DNA of 63,848 bases from Nesterenkonia haasae (GCF_010119385.1 NZ_VFIE01000018.1:29370-93217); one strand, 5' to 3'. Positions 17,075 through 26,441 are shown, numbered from the stretch's first letter. Made by a program: numbers and translations. The notes: a model not told the origin generated them from the sequence alone.

Positions 17075-18472
17075 ATGATCAGCATTTTCGATCTCTTCAG
17101 CGTCGGGGTGGGTCCCTCGTCGTCTCATACTGTGGGACCGATGCGCGCAGCCCGCCGGTTCGTCGATGAGCAGGTCGTACCTAAGATCGACCACCTCGCT
17201 GGTATTCAGGTTGAGCTGCTGGGTTCGCTCTCCGCAACGGGAGCAGGTCATGGCACCTTTGACGCCGTTCTGCTTGGATTAGAAGGGTGGGCAGCTGAAG
17301 AGATACTTCCGGATCAGGTCGACGATCGCAAAGCCTCCATGGAAGCATCAGGGACCGTCCAGGTTGCTGCCCAGCTAGGACAGCGCGTGGACATCACGCT
17401 GCGGATCGAGGACTTTATTCAGCGGCCCCTCACCCATCTGGAGCGGCACTCCAACGCCATGATCCTCCGCGCAGTGGATTCTCAGGACGCACTCCTCGCA
17501 GAAGAGACCTACTACTCGGTCGGCGGCGGATTCGTCGTCGCTGAGTCGGATTCCCCCGCAGCTGAGCTTGCTGAGGCCGACGCCTCAGTTCCCTACCCAT
17601 TCCGCACCTCCGCCCAGCTGATGGCACACTGCAGCGATTCCGGGCTGCCGGTCTCCCAAGTGATGATGGCTAATGAATGTGCACACCGTACCGAGGAAGA
17701 GGTCGTTGATGGGATCTGGCACCTCTGGGAAGTGATGGAGGCCTGCAAAGACTCGGCTTTGGCCAGAGAGGGCCCCCTACCCGGCGGCCTGAAAGTTCGA
17801 CGCCGCTCACCAGCCTGGCACGCCAAATTGTGGCAAGACGACCCGGAACGCTCCTACGCCTACTGGCAGGAGTGGGTGAATCTCGTGGCGCTGGCCGTCA
17901 ATGAGGAAAATGCGTCAGGCGGGCGAGTGGTCACAGCGCCGACCAACGGTGCGGCGGGCATTATTCCGGCCGTCGGGTTCTACGCCACCCACTACGGCCC
18001 AGGTTCCACGTTCGCCGATCAGGCAAACCGGCGTGAAATCGTGACCACCTACATGCTGACCGCTGCGGCCGTGGGGGTGCTGTACAAGGAGCAGGCTTCC
18101 ATCTCCGGGGCTGAAGTCGGCTGCCAGGGAGAGGTTGGCTCAGCCTCATCTATGGCAGCCGCCGGACTGTGCGAAGTCCTTGGCGGAACCCCCACCCAGG
18201 TGGAGAACGCCGCCGAAATTGCTATGGAACACAACCTAGGGCTGACCTGCGATCCGATCTCAGGTCTCGTCCAGGTTCCGTGCATCGAACGCAACGCGAT
18301 TGGCGCCACGAAGGCGGTCAACGCCGCCCGCATGGCTCTTATGGGCGACGGCGAACACCGCGTCACGCTCGACGACGTCATCAACACGATGCGCGAGACG
18401 GGTAAGGACATGTCCCACAAATACAAGGAAACAGCCCTCGGCGGCCTCGCGGTCAACGTCGTGGAATGTTGA
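17075..18472 (+). CDS. sdaA: L-serine dehydratase, single-chain iron-sulfur type
   Basis: Deaminates L-serine to pyruvate and ammonia using a 4Fe-4S cluster. The 465 residues join the beta domain ([24 protein letters not shown] at the N-terminus) and the alpha domain in one chain. Alpha-domain motifs are [13 protein letters not shown] and [17 protein letters not shown]. Cluster-ligand cysteines are visible in GCQGE, LTCDPI and VPCIERN. It stands alone, ending 24 bases before a convergent oxidoreductase gene. Confidence 0.95.
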   Translation: MISIFDLFSVGVGPSSSHTVGPMRAARRFVDEQVVPKIDHLAGIQVELLGSLSATGAGHGTFDAVLLGLEGWAAEEILPDQVDDRKASMEASGTVQVAAQLGQRVDITLRIEDFIQRPLTHLERHSNAMILRAVDSQDALLAEETYYSVGGGFVVAESDSPAAELAEADASVPYPFRTSAQLMAHCSDSGLPVSQVMMANECAHRTEEEVVDGIWHLWEVMEACKDSALAREGPLPGGLKVRRRSPAWHAKLWQDDPERSYAYWQEWVNLVALAVNEENASGGRVVTAPTNGAAGIIPAVGFYATHYGPGSTFADQANRREIVTTYMLTAAAVGVLYKEQASISGAEVGCQGEVGSASSMAAAGLCEVLGGTPTQVENAAEIAMEHNLGLTCDPISGLVQVPCIERNAIGATKAVNAARMALMGDGEHRVTLDDVINTMRETGKDMSHKYKETALGGLAVNVVEC

Positions 18473-18496
18473 GTCTTCCCCCTTACGGGCTAAGGC

Positions 18497-19417
18497 TCAA
18501 CTGGTGAGGTCAATGAGGATCTTCCCTCGGGCTCCGCGTTGGTTGTGTTCCATTGCCTCGACGGACTTCTCCAGGGGGTAGATCGAATCGATGTCCACGG
18601 TCAACCGGCCATCGGCGACCCGTTCCAGAAGACTTTCCAACCGGGCGCCGTCGGGCCGCACCCAGACCCACCGACCCTGCTGCTCTACAACAGTGGGATC
18701 AGCGATAGAAACATGCCGCCCACCATCGGTCAGCACCGCCAGTGTCTGCTCGAGCACTCCACCGACGCAGTCAACCACGGCGTCCACCCCGTCCGGGGCT
18801 AGTTCGCGAACACGGTCAGCCAACCCGTCGCCGTAGGTGACCGGCTCCACCCCCATGTCGCGCAGGCGCTTGTGATGAGCTTCAGACGCCGTGCCGATGA
18901 CCCTGGCGCCCTCCTCCAGAGCCAACTGGGAGGCCAAATGGCCGACACCCCCAGAGGCTGCGTGGATCAGCACAGTGTCCTTGTCCGTGACACTCAGAGT
19001 CTGCAGGCAGCGCAGCGCAGTAAGGCCTGTGAGTGGCAGCCCTGCCGCGGCGTCGGAACTAACTGCCTCCGGCACGTGCGCCACCGAGGTCGAAGGCACT
19101 GAGACGTACTCGGCGTAGGTTCCGCCCTGGACAAAGTCTTTCCGCGCGTAACTGGCGACGCGGTCTCCAGGCGAGAACTCCGGCACATCAGGGCCGACCT
19201 GCTCCACAACACCGAACACATCCCACCCTGGGATAACCGGGAAGAAAGTATTCATCATGGCGTCGAGGGCACCGCTCATCAGTTTCCAGTCCACCGGATT
19301 GACCGACGCTCGCTCGGCACGGATCAGCACCTCGCCTGGGCCGACCTTCGGTGTAGCCAAATCCACGAGCTGCAGAGTGTTCGGGTCGCCATATTCTCGG
19401 TAAGTCATTGCACGCAT
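18497..19417 (-). CDS. MDR-family NADP-dependent quinone oxidoreductase-like protein
   Basis: Medium-chain dehydrogenase/reductase of 306 residues, zinc-free type. The N-terminal GroES-like fold (RASVNPVDWKLMSG, GWDVFGVVEQVG) is followed by the Rossmann fold with the nucleotide loop HAASGGVGHLASQLA. No catalytic zinc cysteines are present, as in NADPH:quinone reductases. It probably reduces quinones or alpha,beta-unsaturated carbonyls; the substrate is not predictable. Divergent from the GNAT gene. Confidence 0.88.
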   Translation of the reverse strand: MRAMTYREYGDPNTLQLVDLATPKVGPGEVLIRAERASVNPVDWKLMSGALDAMMNTFFPVIPGWDVFGVVEQVGPDVPEFSPGDRVASYARKDFVQGGTYAEYVSVPSTSVAHVPEAVSSDAAAGLPLTGLTALRCLQTLSVTDKDTVLIHAASGGVGHLASQLALEEGARVIGTASEAHHKRLRDMGVEPVTYGDGLADRVRELAPDGVDAVVDCVGGVLEQTLAVLTDGGRHVSIADPTVVEQQGRWVWVRPDGARLESLLERVADGRLTVDIDSIYPLEKSVEAMEHNQRGARGKILIDLTS

Positions 19418-19470
19418 ACTTTGGCCAACGTTGCGATGAGGACCAACATTCCGGCAGATAGGGTAGATCC

Positions 19471-20016
19471 GTGAACTCTCCGTTCCTGCGACGCTTGCGA
19501 GTCGACGACGCCACCGCTGTCCTGGCCGGTTTCCAGGCTGACTCCACAGATATGAGCAGGCAAGGAGAGGTTACCGATCTGGATTCGGCACGGCAGTACA
19601 TCACCTTCGTCACCGATACCGCAGAGGGTAACCACGGTTTCGCCGTCGTAGCCGATGACGACTGCGTGGGTGTTATCGGCATCAATGGCGCCACTCAGCA
19701 CCGTCTCGGGTGGTTCTTTTACTGGATACATCCTGAGTTCCGCGGACTTCGGCTGGGTTCAGCAGCGGCCTCAGCGGCAGCGAATTGGGCGCTCACCAGC
19801 CGTGAAGCCGGAGATGGGGGTTTCGAACGTTTAGAGCTCGGCCATCGGGTCAATAATCCCGCATCCGGAGCCATCGCACGCTCCGCTGGATTCATCCACG
19901 AAGGCACCGAACGGCGGAAGTTCCTCATAGATGGTGAGCGGATTGATGTACTCACCTACGGTCGGCTCAGCACAGACCCAGTCCCGGCCAGCACACCTCT
20001 GCGGATGGAGGTCTGA
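19471..20016 (+). CDS. GNAT-family N-acetyltransferase
   Basis: RimJ/RimL-like acetyltransferase of 181 residues that transfers an acetyl group from acetyl-CoA to an amine. The acetyl-CoA loop region is EFRGLRLGSAAASAAANWAL, and the V.NPASGAIARSAGFIHEGTERR stretch near the C-terminus is the usual asparagine-containing motif of this subfamily. GTG start. Its stop lies near the start of the broken HAD gene, suggesting an original operon GNAT-HAD-AKR. Confidence 0.88.
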   Translation: MNSPFLRRLRVDDATAVLAGFQADSTDMSRQGEVTDLDSARQYITFVTDTAEGNHGFAVVADDDCVGVIGINGATQHRLGWFFYWIHPEFRGLRLGSAAASAAANWALTSREAGDGGFERLELGHRVNNPASGAIARSAGFIHEGTERRKFLIDGERIDVLTYGRLSTDPVPASTPLRMEV

Positions 20017-20048
20017 GCATCACCAGTCTGATTCCCGGCATCCGGGCG

Positions 20049-20755
20049 GTGCTGTTTGACCTTGACGCGACGCTGCTGGACCACGATACGGCCCGCGACG
20101 CCGCCATACGTTCCCTTCTGCCGACCCACGACCAGCTCACCAGCGCTGAGGTGAAAGATCTGCTGGCGCAGTGGCAACGGATCTCCCACCAGCTCTACGA
20201 GCGTTACCTGGCAGGTGAACTAACGCCCAGCAGCGACTCCAGCGCATTACGCAGTTCTCAGCCGAGGTCATCGACCTTGGCGTCAGGAGCGACGACGGCG
20301 CTTGGGCTGTCTTCGAGCAATATCAGCGCGAATACCAGCACCACTGGCGCCCATTCGATGATGTCGCACCCACCGTTGCATCACTGCGGACCGCTGGCCT
20401 GGCAATGGCTGTGGTGACAAACGGGCCCGATGAGCAGCAGAGGAAAAAGGTCACGCGAATCGGGCTCACGGATGTTCCCGTGCTTGCCTCCGGGGCGCTC
20501 GGATTCAGCAAACCTGATCCACGCATCTTCGCAGCAGCCAGCGAATGTGTTCGGCAACCCGTTCATGCCTGTCTCATGGTGGGAGACAACCCTGATGCTG
20601 ACGTCGCCGGCGCTCGCGCGGCTGGGATGCGGGCCGTTCTGCTTGACCGTTCCGCAGGCACAACAGCGGAGCGTTCGGGCCCGCCCGCGATCAGAACATT
20701 GCTGCAATTGGTCCAGGGAAATCTCGGGAACGGCACCGTAGAGTGGACCTTATGA
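20049..20755 (+). pseudogene. HAD-superfamily hydrolase, frameshifted
   Basis: Haloacid dehalogenase-like phosphatase split by a one-base shift near 20221-20229. The N-terminal part (VLFDLDATLLDHD with the nucleophile Asp motif) runs in one frame to about 20225. The next frame then gives a continuous match: a cap region, MAVVTNGP (motif II), FSKPDP (motif III lysine) and MVGDNPDADVAGARAAG (motif IV). Joining the two restores a normal protein of about 235 residues. This may be a true pseudogene or a single-base assembly error. The start is unclear: no ATG is available, and either GTG 20049 or a CTG at 20013 overlapping the GNAT stop would be used. Confidence 0.82.
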
Positions 20756-21576
20756 CTTCCACCCTCGAACTGAATTCCGGTCATCAGATTCCCGTCATCG
20801 GTTTCGGCACTTCTGCCTTGGCTGCTCCGGCGGAGTCGGTCGCGGCAGCGCTGGCGACGGGATACCGGCACGTGGACACCGCGCAGATGTACAAGAACGA
20901 AGAAGGTGTGGGCCAGGGCCTTCGGGCATCTGGGGTTCCGCGGGATGAGGTGTTCATCACCACCAAACTCAATAACCAGTTCCACGAGCCCGCCGATGTC
21001 CACCGCACCTTCGCTCAGTCATTGGAGCGGTTGGGTCTTGAGACTGTGGATCTTTTCCTCATCCATTGGCCCATGCCTGAGCTGACCGTCGACTATGTCG
21101 ATACCTGGAAGGCCATGGTCGAGTTGCGCGACTCAGGGCGCGTTGCCTCCATCGGAGTGTCGAACTTCCAGGAGGAGCATCTGGAGCGGATTATCGAAGC
21201 TACCGGCGTTGTACCGGCGGTCAACCAGATCGAGATCCACCCCTACTTCGCCAATAATGAGCTGCGCGAATTCACCAAGTCCCACGGGATCGCGGTTGAA
21301 GCGTGGAGCCCGTTGGGTAAAGGCGCGGAGCTCAGTGACCCGGTCATCGCGGAGCTCGCCGACCGGCACGGCCGAACCCCGGCCCAGGTCCTGCTGAGCT
21401 GGCACTTGCAGCGCGGCGATATCGTGATACCCAAAACTGATGCCCCGCAGCGAATGAGCGAGAACCTCGACGTGACAGGACTTCAGCTTTCAGAGGCTGA
21501 GATGGCGTCAATTGATGGACTGAACAATGCGGAGCAGGTCCACGGCCCACCAAGCACGGAAACGTCGAAGGACTAG
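20752..21576 (+). CDS. Aldo/keto reductase
   Basis: NADPH-dependent AKR of 274 residues resembling 2,5-diketo-D-gluconate reductases. The catalytic tetrad can be read: Asp in HVDTA, Tyr in QMYKNE, Lys in TTKL and His in LIHWP. The cofactor-binding IPKTDAPQRMSENLDV stretch is present near the C-terminus. ATG 20752 overlaps the stop of the broken HAD gene by 4 nt, indicating coupling. Natural substrate unknown. Confidence 0.92.
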   Translation: MTSTLELNSGHQIPVIGFGTSALAAPAESVAAALATGYRHVDTAQMYKNEEGVGQGLRASGVPRDEVFITTKLNNQFHEPADVHRTFAQSLERLGLETVDLFLIHWPMPELTVDYVDTWKAMVELRDSGRVASIGVSNFQEEHLERIIEATGVVPAVNQIEIHPYFANNELREFTKSHGIAVEAWSPLGKGAELSDPVIAELADRHGRTPAQVLLSWHLQRGDIVIPKTDAPQRMSENLDVTGLQLSEAEMASIDGLNNAEQVHGPPSTETSKD

Positions 21577-21585
21577 CTCAGAACC

Positions 21586-22239
21586 ATGGTTGCTCCACTG
21601 GTCCCCGACAGCGCTCTGCATGCCAGCCTGCTGTTCGCATTGGGCTACGGCCAAACTCCAGACGCTGAGGTGCCGGAACTTCCTTCAGAGATGGCCGAAA
21701 CCCTGGACGCGATGCTCCACCACCAGGGCACACCTCATCTGACTTCCCTCGCTCAGGATACTGTGCGAGCCGGGAAAAAGAGCCTTGAACGGAACCCTGC
21801 ACTGACAATCTCCGCCAAAAGGTACGCGGAAATTCGAACCGATTTCATCGCAGCTCATGGGATCCAATCGAGCAAAGGCAAGCAGATTTGGCCAGTCGGC
21901 GCTACGACCATCCTCAAACGTGCTGGAGGCTCATGGAATGAGGCGCTCCGCTCGGCAGGGTTCGCCACATCCAAACAGCACATGCCCAAGGGCTTCGGCT
22001 CAGCACGGTTTACCCCGGAGCAGTTCGACACCGCCATCCGCACTTTCAAACACGACGCCGCCAAGGGCAACTACTCCACTAAGCTCCAGCACTACGTTGA
22101 GTGGAGAAAAGAAATGGTGGGTCAGGGACGCACGGACATTCCGTCCGGTCCGGCTATCCGAAATTTCTACGGCAGTTGGAGTGCCGCACTCAAGGCAGAG
22201 GCCAACCGGAAATCCAAGAATCCCGACCCGCCGGACTGA
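21586..22239 (+). CDS. Hypothetical protein with HNH-associated repeat motifs
   Basis: I do not recognise this 217-residue protein as a whole. Two short segments, WPVGATTILKRAGGSWNEALRSAG and IPSGPAIRNFYGSWSAALKAE, have the shape of the homing-endonuclease/HNH-associated helical repeat, a DNA-contacting module, and a third degenerate copy may lie between. No HNH nuclease residues are visible, so it may only bind DNA. It starts 10 bases after the aldo/keto reductase stop. It may be a remnant or domesticated part of a mobile-element protein. Confidence 0.6.
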   Translation: MVAPLVPDSALHASLLFALGYGQTPDAEVPELPSEMAETLDAMLHHQGTPHLTSLAQDTVRAGKKSLERNPALTISAKRYAEIRTDFIAAHGIQSSKGKQIWPVGATTILKRAGGSWNEALRSAGFATSKQHMPKGFGSARFTPEQFDTAIRTFKHDAAKGNYSTKLQHYVEWRKEMVGQGRTDIPSGPAIRNFYGSWSAALKAEANRKSKNPDPPD

Positions 22240-22263
22240 CGAAGAGTACTTTGTCTGTCTGCG

Positions 22264-23832
22264 TCACTCGACCTGGAAGTCGATACGATGCCGGCCTGTC
22301 GCCGCGTTCGGTATGGGGTCCTGACGTTCTCCAGTCTGAACCTCACCATCCGCGGTAACCGCTCGTACTGACACCCAGTGCCTTCCTGGTTCTGCATCGG
22401 GGAACACGTACCTCCACTGACGCCAGGTATCAGCTGAGACCTCTGAAGCCAGGTCGGCAGGCTCCCATTCGCCATCATCGACTTGGACTTCCACAGCTTC
22501 GATCCCAACATGCTGCGCCCAAGCACTTCCCGCTATGACGACGTCCCCTGCGGACAGTGTCTCCAACGCTCGAGGCACGTCAATCCGTGATGAGACAAGA
22601 ACCGGTCCTCGCTCGTCCCAACCCCTGTCGGTCCAGTACGCCGTCGCCAGATCGAACCGTGTCACTTCCAGCTCCACCACCCATTTGGTGGCTGAGACGT
22701 AGCCATAGAGTCCGGGAACGACGAGCCGCGCAGGAAATCCATGCTGGACGGGCAGGGGTTCGCCGTTCATACCCACTGCTAACAGTGAGCTGCGGGAGTC
22801 GGTCAGAGCCTCCAGCGGAGTCGATGCGGTGAAGCCATCCGATGAACGTGACAGCACCATATCCGCCTCCGGCAATGGGTTGGCACGCGCCAGAAGCTCC
22901 CGCACCGGATAACCCAACCACGTAGCGGTTCCCAAGAGATCTCCACCCACCGGATTGGACACGCATGCCAGGGTGATGTGATGTTCCTCCAGCGGCAGGG
23001 ACAACAGCTCAGACATATCGATCAGCACCTCGTTCTCCACCAGACCGTGAATCCGCAGAGACCACTCCTCCGGATTCAGCTCGGGGACCACCAAGGCAGT
23101 GTCTATGCGGTAGAACTCGGAGTTGTCTGTAATGAAGGAAGCGACACCATTGACGCCCACAGACGCGGACTCGGGAATCGCTGCAGCGCGAACCGCAGGC
23201 GAGGGCAGAACCAGCCGGCCGACCGCCGTCGCCACATCTTGAGCAAAAGTCTGCACCGAACGCCCCAGTGCCAAAGAGCCGACGGCAACCGCAGTACCAG
23301 CGGCGGCCAGGCCGAGAAAGGCTCGTCTGGACGCAGCCAGCGGGGGTTCTTCATTCGCAGAAGACACCGATGCTTTGGGGTGGGCCGTGATCACCAGGGC
23401 AGTCAACGCAGCGAGGCCCATGCCTGTTCCGGCAACTGTGGGCACGGCATCGACCCATCCCGTGTCTGGTCGGCGGAGCACCACACCGATGAAGACCAGT
23501 CCGATGACGCTGAATACCACACTCGCGATCTTCAGCCGCCGACCTGCCACAATGCCAAGCACAGCTGCTAGGAGCGCTCCACCAATCGCCATGCTGATGA
23601 ACAGGACGAGCTTGTTGTTACTGCCGAAGGTCGAGATGGCGAAGTCTTGTAGGGCGGAAGGCGAGAGTTCGATGATGGTGTTGCCCAGCGCGACCAGGGG
23701 TGAAGCCGAAGGGGCGAAGAACCGCGCCAGAATATCCGCAAGTCCCAGAAACACCGCTGCTGCCACGACACCGGCCACAGCGCATCGGAGCGTCACGGAG
23801 AGTCGGTGAGGGGACACGTCAGCGGGGCTCAT
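22264..23832 (-). CDS. Membrane-anchored molybdopterin oxidoreductase, sulfite-oxidase family
   Basis: 522-residue protein. The N-terminal 140 residues hold about four membrane helices. A twin-arginine-like segment (ASRRAFLGLAAAG) near residue 168 precedes the catalytic domain. The molybdenum-cofactor domain is of the sulfite oxidase/YedY fold, with the Mo-ligand cysteine in ITLACVSNPVGG and the motif HGFPARLVVPGLYGY. A C-terminal Mo-co dimerisation domain follows. It is the third gene of the sigK-rskA operon (39-nt gap). The substrate may be sulfoxides or sulfite on the outer face; a role in redox repair is inference. Confidence 0.85.
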   Translation of the reverse strand: MSPADVSPHRLSVTLRCAVAGVVAAAVFLGLADILARFFAPSASPLVALGNTIIELSPSALQDFAISTFGSNNKLVLFISMAIGGALLAAVLGIVAGRRLKIASVVFSVIGLVFIGVVLRRPDTGWVDAVPTVAGTGMGLAALTALVITAHPKASVSSANEEPPLAASRRAFLGLAAAGTAVAVGSLALGRSVQTFAQDVATAVGRLVLPSPAVRAAAIPESASVGVNGVASFITDNSEFYRIDTALVVPELNPEEWSLRIHGLVENEVLIDMSELLSLPLEEHHITLACVSNPVGGDLLGTATWLGYPVRELLARANPLPEADMVLSRSSDGFTASTPLEALTDSRSSLLAVGMNGEPLPVQHGFPARLVVPGLYGYVSATKWVVELEVTRFDLATAYWTDRGWDERGPVLVSSRIDVPRALETLSAGDVVIAGSAWAQHVGIEAVEVQVDDGEWEPADLASEVSADTWRQWRYVFPDAEPGRHWVSVRAVTADGEVQTGERQDPIPNAATGRHRIDFQVE

Positions 23833-23871
23833 GTTCCGTATTCGGAGCCGCGGCCCCAGGTGGATGGGGCA

Positions 23872-24642
23872 TTAGAGTTCGGCAACAATAATGGGGTCAT
23901 CTGTTGGTTCCGGAGAACCACCAGAAGGCTCGATCGTCACCCCGAACGCGACTCCCTCTGCGAGATCCACGGAGGCCAGCATCTCGGATCCTTCGCCGCT
24001 CATCAGCCCCAGACTGTGTGGTCCTTCCTCATCAATAAGCCACATCTGCATGGACTCATCAGACGAGGGCGCCGGGACATTGTGAGGGACGATGTGCATC
24101 ATCTGTGCGTCCATCGAATAGGTGACAGTCACGCTGCCCCCAGCAGCTGATTCCACATGGGCGGCCGATAAGTCGGGGGCACCGAGCAAGAGCTCCATCT
24201 GCTCACGCTCCTGCTCAGCTGCGGTGAGAGACTGTTCGATCTCCTGCGCTTGCTGCATTTGGTTGAAGAGCATGGTGCCCAGGACGGCGGCGACGATAAC
24301 GAGTGCGGAGGCCGCCAGAGCGAACATCGTCTGAGTGATCCGCGCACGACGAGTGGGTTCCACGGCCGGCGTCGACTGAGGTTCTTCTGCTGTGGATGGA
24401 TGGGGTTCGCTGCCCGCGTTGGTTCCCTGATGGGGAATGCTAAGGATTGCTGCGTCCACCTCAGGGCTGGGGGTGACGGGCACATCAGAGTCCGAAAGCA
24501 GCGCCATAGTATCCGAGAATGCTGCTACCTCTTCGCGGAACTCTGGGTCGGACTCGTTGAGGGACCGTGCGAGCTCAAGCTCGTCTGGGGCGAGGCCACC
24601 GAGCACGTAACCGGCCGCGAGGTATTCGTGATCAGCGTGCAT
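23872..24642 (-). CDS. rskA: Anti-sigma factor RskA-like
   Basis: Single-pass membrane anti-sigma factor of 256 residues. The N-terminal EYLAAGYVLGGLAPDELE segment is the anti-sigma domain, a Pro/Glu-rich linker follows, and one membrane helix (about residues 105-125) leads to the extracytoplasmic RskA domain (IEPSGGSPEPT ending). It should hold the adjacent SigK at the membrane until regulated proteolysis. Its start overlaps the end of the sigma gene by 11 nt. Confidence 0.9.
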   Translation of the reverse strand: MHADHEYLAAGYVLGGLAPDELELARSLNESDPEFREEVAAFSDTMALLSDSDVPVTPSPEVDAAILSIPHQGTNAGSEPHPSTAEEPQSTPAVEPTRRARITQTMFALAASALVIVAAVLGTMLFNQMQQAQEIEQSLTAAEQEREQMELLLGAPDLSAAHVESAAGGSVTVTYSMDAQMMHIVPHNVPAPSSDESMQMWLIDEEGPHSLGLMSGEGSEMLASVDLAEGVAFGVTIEPSGGSPEPTDDPIIVAEL

Positions 24643-25243
24643 CGTTCACCTCCAACTGAGCGCGTAGACGCTTCATACCGTCGCGTATCCTGGATTTTAT
24701 GGTCCCCAGCGGGATGTCTAAGGCCGTAGCTATCTGGCTGTGGGACAGATCCTGATAGTAGGCCATGGCAATGGCCGTGGCCTGCTCGGCCGGAAGTTGC
24801 CGCAGCGCCGTGTTGAGGCGTATGGACTCCACGTGGTTCAAAGCCTCGGTCTGGATATCCGGCTCGACCTCATGGACCTGCTTAACTCCCTCGGTGAAGT
24901 CCCGATCTTGCTGGGCCTGAACGGACCGGACCCGATCAATGGCTCTGCGGCGGCACATAGTGGTCAACCACGCTCTTCCGGATCCTGCGTCAGGTCGGAA
25001 AGAGTCAGCTCTGGTCCACACCTCGAAAAAGACTTCCTGTAAGACCTCTTCCGCGAGCGACCTGTTGCGTACCAGGCGGAGGATTGTTGCCAACAGGATG
25101 CTGCCATGCTGCCGGTACAGGGCCTCGAAAGCCTGTTCGTCATGATGCTGAATCCTTACGAGCAATGCACCGCAGGCATCCATTGCTGCACCCGACTGCG
25201 GGGAGTCGCCGAGGCGCTCCTCAGCCGGTTTGGGTCTGGACAT
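24632..25243 (-). CDS. sigK: ECF sigma factor SigK-like
   Basis: Extracytoplasmic-function sigma factor of about 203 residues. Region 2 is DEQAFEALYRQHG through EVLQEVFFEVW and RAWLTTMCRRRAIDRVR. Region 4 is LPAEQATAIAMAYYQDLSHSQIATALDIPLGTIKSRIRDGMKRLR. I prefer ATG 25243; longer in-frame starts up to 25375 add implausible sequence, and ATG 25183 is a shorter option. Paired with rskA in the classic mycobacterial arrangement. A SigK-like promoter lies ahead of the nearby fasciclin gene. Confidence 0.9.
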   Translation of the reverse strand: MSRPKPAEERLGDSPQSGAAMDACGALLVRIQHHDEQAFEALYRQHGSILLATILRLVRNRSLAEEVLQEVFFEVWTRADSFRPDAGSGRAWLTTMCRRRAIDRVRSVQAQQDRDFTEGVKQVHEVEPDIQTEALNHVESIRLNTALRQLPAEQATAIAMAYYQDLSHSQIATALDIPLGTIKSRIRDGMKRLRAQLEVNDAR

Positions 25244-25328
25244 TACTCCAGCTTGCCATGGACTTGGTCTAATCACGAGTTGCTCTGACCCCGTGGGACG
25301 AGTGTCGTCATTGATGGGGAAAATAGGA

Positions 25329-25377
25329 CGATGGCGGCGCCCGACGGGCCCCAGGGGCTGTCGAGGCGCCGCCATCG
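25329..25377 (-). terminator. Hairpin between the fasciclin and sigK genes
   Basis: A perfect 13-bp stem (CGATGGCGGCGCC with its complement at 25365-25377) spans a 23-base loop. Read on the minus strand it is followed a few bases later by TATTTT. It probably terminates the fasciclin transcript before sigK. Confidence 0.65.
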
Positions 25378-25427
25378 TGTGCGCGCCATGGGCATGGGCG
25401 CGGTGCGGCTCTACCTTCAGAGCGAAA

Positions 25428-25437
25428 GGGGGGGGGG
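25428..25437. repeat. G10 homopolymer next to the fasciclin stop codon
   Basis: Ten consecutive G on the + strand (C10 on the coding strand) begin one base after the fasciclin stop codon (25439-25441). Length changes could not alter the protein, but the tract may be assembly-sensitive. Confidence 0.95.
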
Positions 25438-25438
25438 T

Positions 25439-26194
25439 TTACTCCTCAGCGGCCGCTGGCATCAGAACACCGTCGATCATGTAGACCACGGCGTTGTCAG
25501 TCTGAACACCTCCGCAGACGAGGCCGGCCTCGTCGAACATGAGCTCTTCACCTTCTCCGGTGATAGTCACAGTAGCGCCGTTGACCGTCTCGTGCTCGCC
25601 TTCGATCTCATCAGGACTCAGTTGTCCTGGGATGACGTGGTAGGTAAGCACACCAGCGAGCGCGTCGGCGTCCTCAGCCAAGGCATTCAGGTCCTCTTCC
25701 GGCACCTCGCCGAAGGCGTCATCAGTGGGGGCCAGGACAGTGAACTCGTCACTGTTGAGAGTGTCCACCAGATCGACATCCGGGTTCAGCTCCCCTGAGA
25801 CCGCGCTGGTCAGTGTGGTGAGCATCGGGTTGTTGGAAGCGGCGGTGGCCACAGGGTCTTGAGCCATTCCGTCGACAGATCCGTCGCCCTCGGGAACTTG
25901 CTCTGCGTAATCTTCACAGGCGGCACCGACGAGGTTTGCGGCAGGATCCATATCTTCATCCATGCCCTCATCGGATTCTTCCTCCATATCCTCGTCCATA
26001 CCTTCGGACTCGTCCATGTCGTCAGTATCGTCCTCCTGGTCCATGGCATCGTCCTGTTCCATGTCCTCTTGCGTCGTTGCATCCTGATCATTCTCAGGTG
26101 CCTCGTCGTCGGCGCCGCCGCAGGCTGTCAAGCCCAGCAATGCGATAGTGCCGATGCCAAGGAATTTGCTTGCTGTGCGCATCTCGGTCTGCAT
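25439..26194 (-). CDS. Fasciclin-domain lipoprotein (MPT83/MPT70-like)
   Basis: Secreted lipoprotein of 251 residues with signal peptide and lipobox LTAC. Residues about 27-85 are an extremely acidic Asp/Glu/Met-rich linker. The C-terminal two-thirds is one FAS1 domain: [23 protein letters not shown] and [10 protein letters not shown] are the conserved H1/H2 boxes. Mycobacterial MPT70/MPT83 are SigK targets, and here the gene lies next to sigK with a SigK-like promoter. Function is probably surface adhesion or cell-envelope interaction. ATG 26182 (MRTAS) is an alternative start. Confidence 0.9.
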   Translation of the reverse strand: MQTEMRTASKFLGIGTIALLGLTACGGADDEAPENDQDATTQEDMEQDDAMDQEDDTDDMDESEGMDEDMEEESDEGMDEDMDPAANLVGAACEDYAEQVPEGDGSVDGMAQDPVATAASNNPMLTTLTSAVSGELNPDVDLVDTLNSDEFTVLAPTDDAFGEVPEEDLNALAEDADALAGVLTYHVIPGQLSPDEIEGEHETVNGATVTITGEGEELMFDEAGLVCGGVQTDNAVVYMIDGVLMPAAAEE

Positions 26195-26269
26195 GACTGA
26201 AATCTCCTATCGAACTGTGTGGTGGGACAGGGTCCAATCTCTGTGGTGTGATCGGCCTGCGTACTAACA

Positions 26270-26296
26270 GTTCGGCGCCGGAGTCGTATCGGATGG
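26270..26296 (-). promoter_or_regulatory. SigK-type promoter of the fasciclin gene
   Basis: On the minus strand CCATCC (26296-26291) and CCGAAC (26275-26270) are separated by 15 bases, close to the mycobacterial SigK consensus CCATCC-N16/17-CCGAAT. It lies 76 bases upstream of the fasciclin start. Confidence 0.65.
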
Positions 26297-26441
26297 GAAG
26301 ATTCTTAGAATTTCTTTCCCGTGGCCCCGAGAGCCAGACAAAGGGCGGCCATCTGTGTCACAGTAAAGCGTCCAACGCCGACGTCCCATAGCGTTGTACA
26401 TGAATCACCCGACACCGTTAATCAACTGAGTGAGGAACTCG

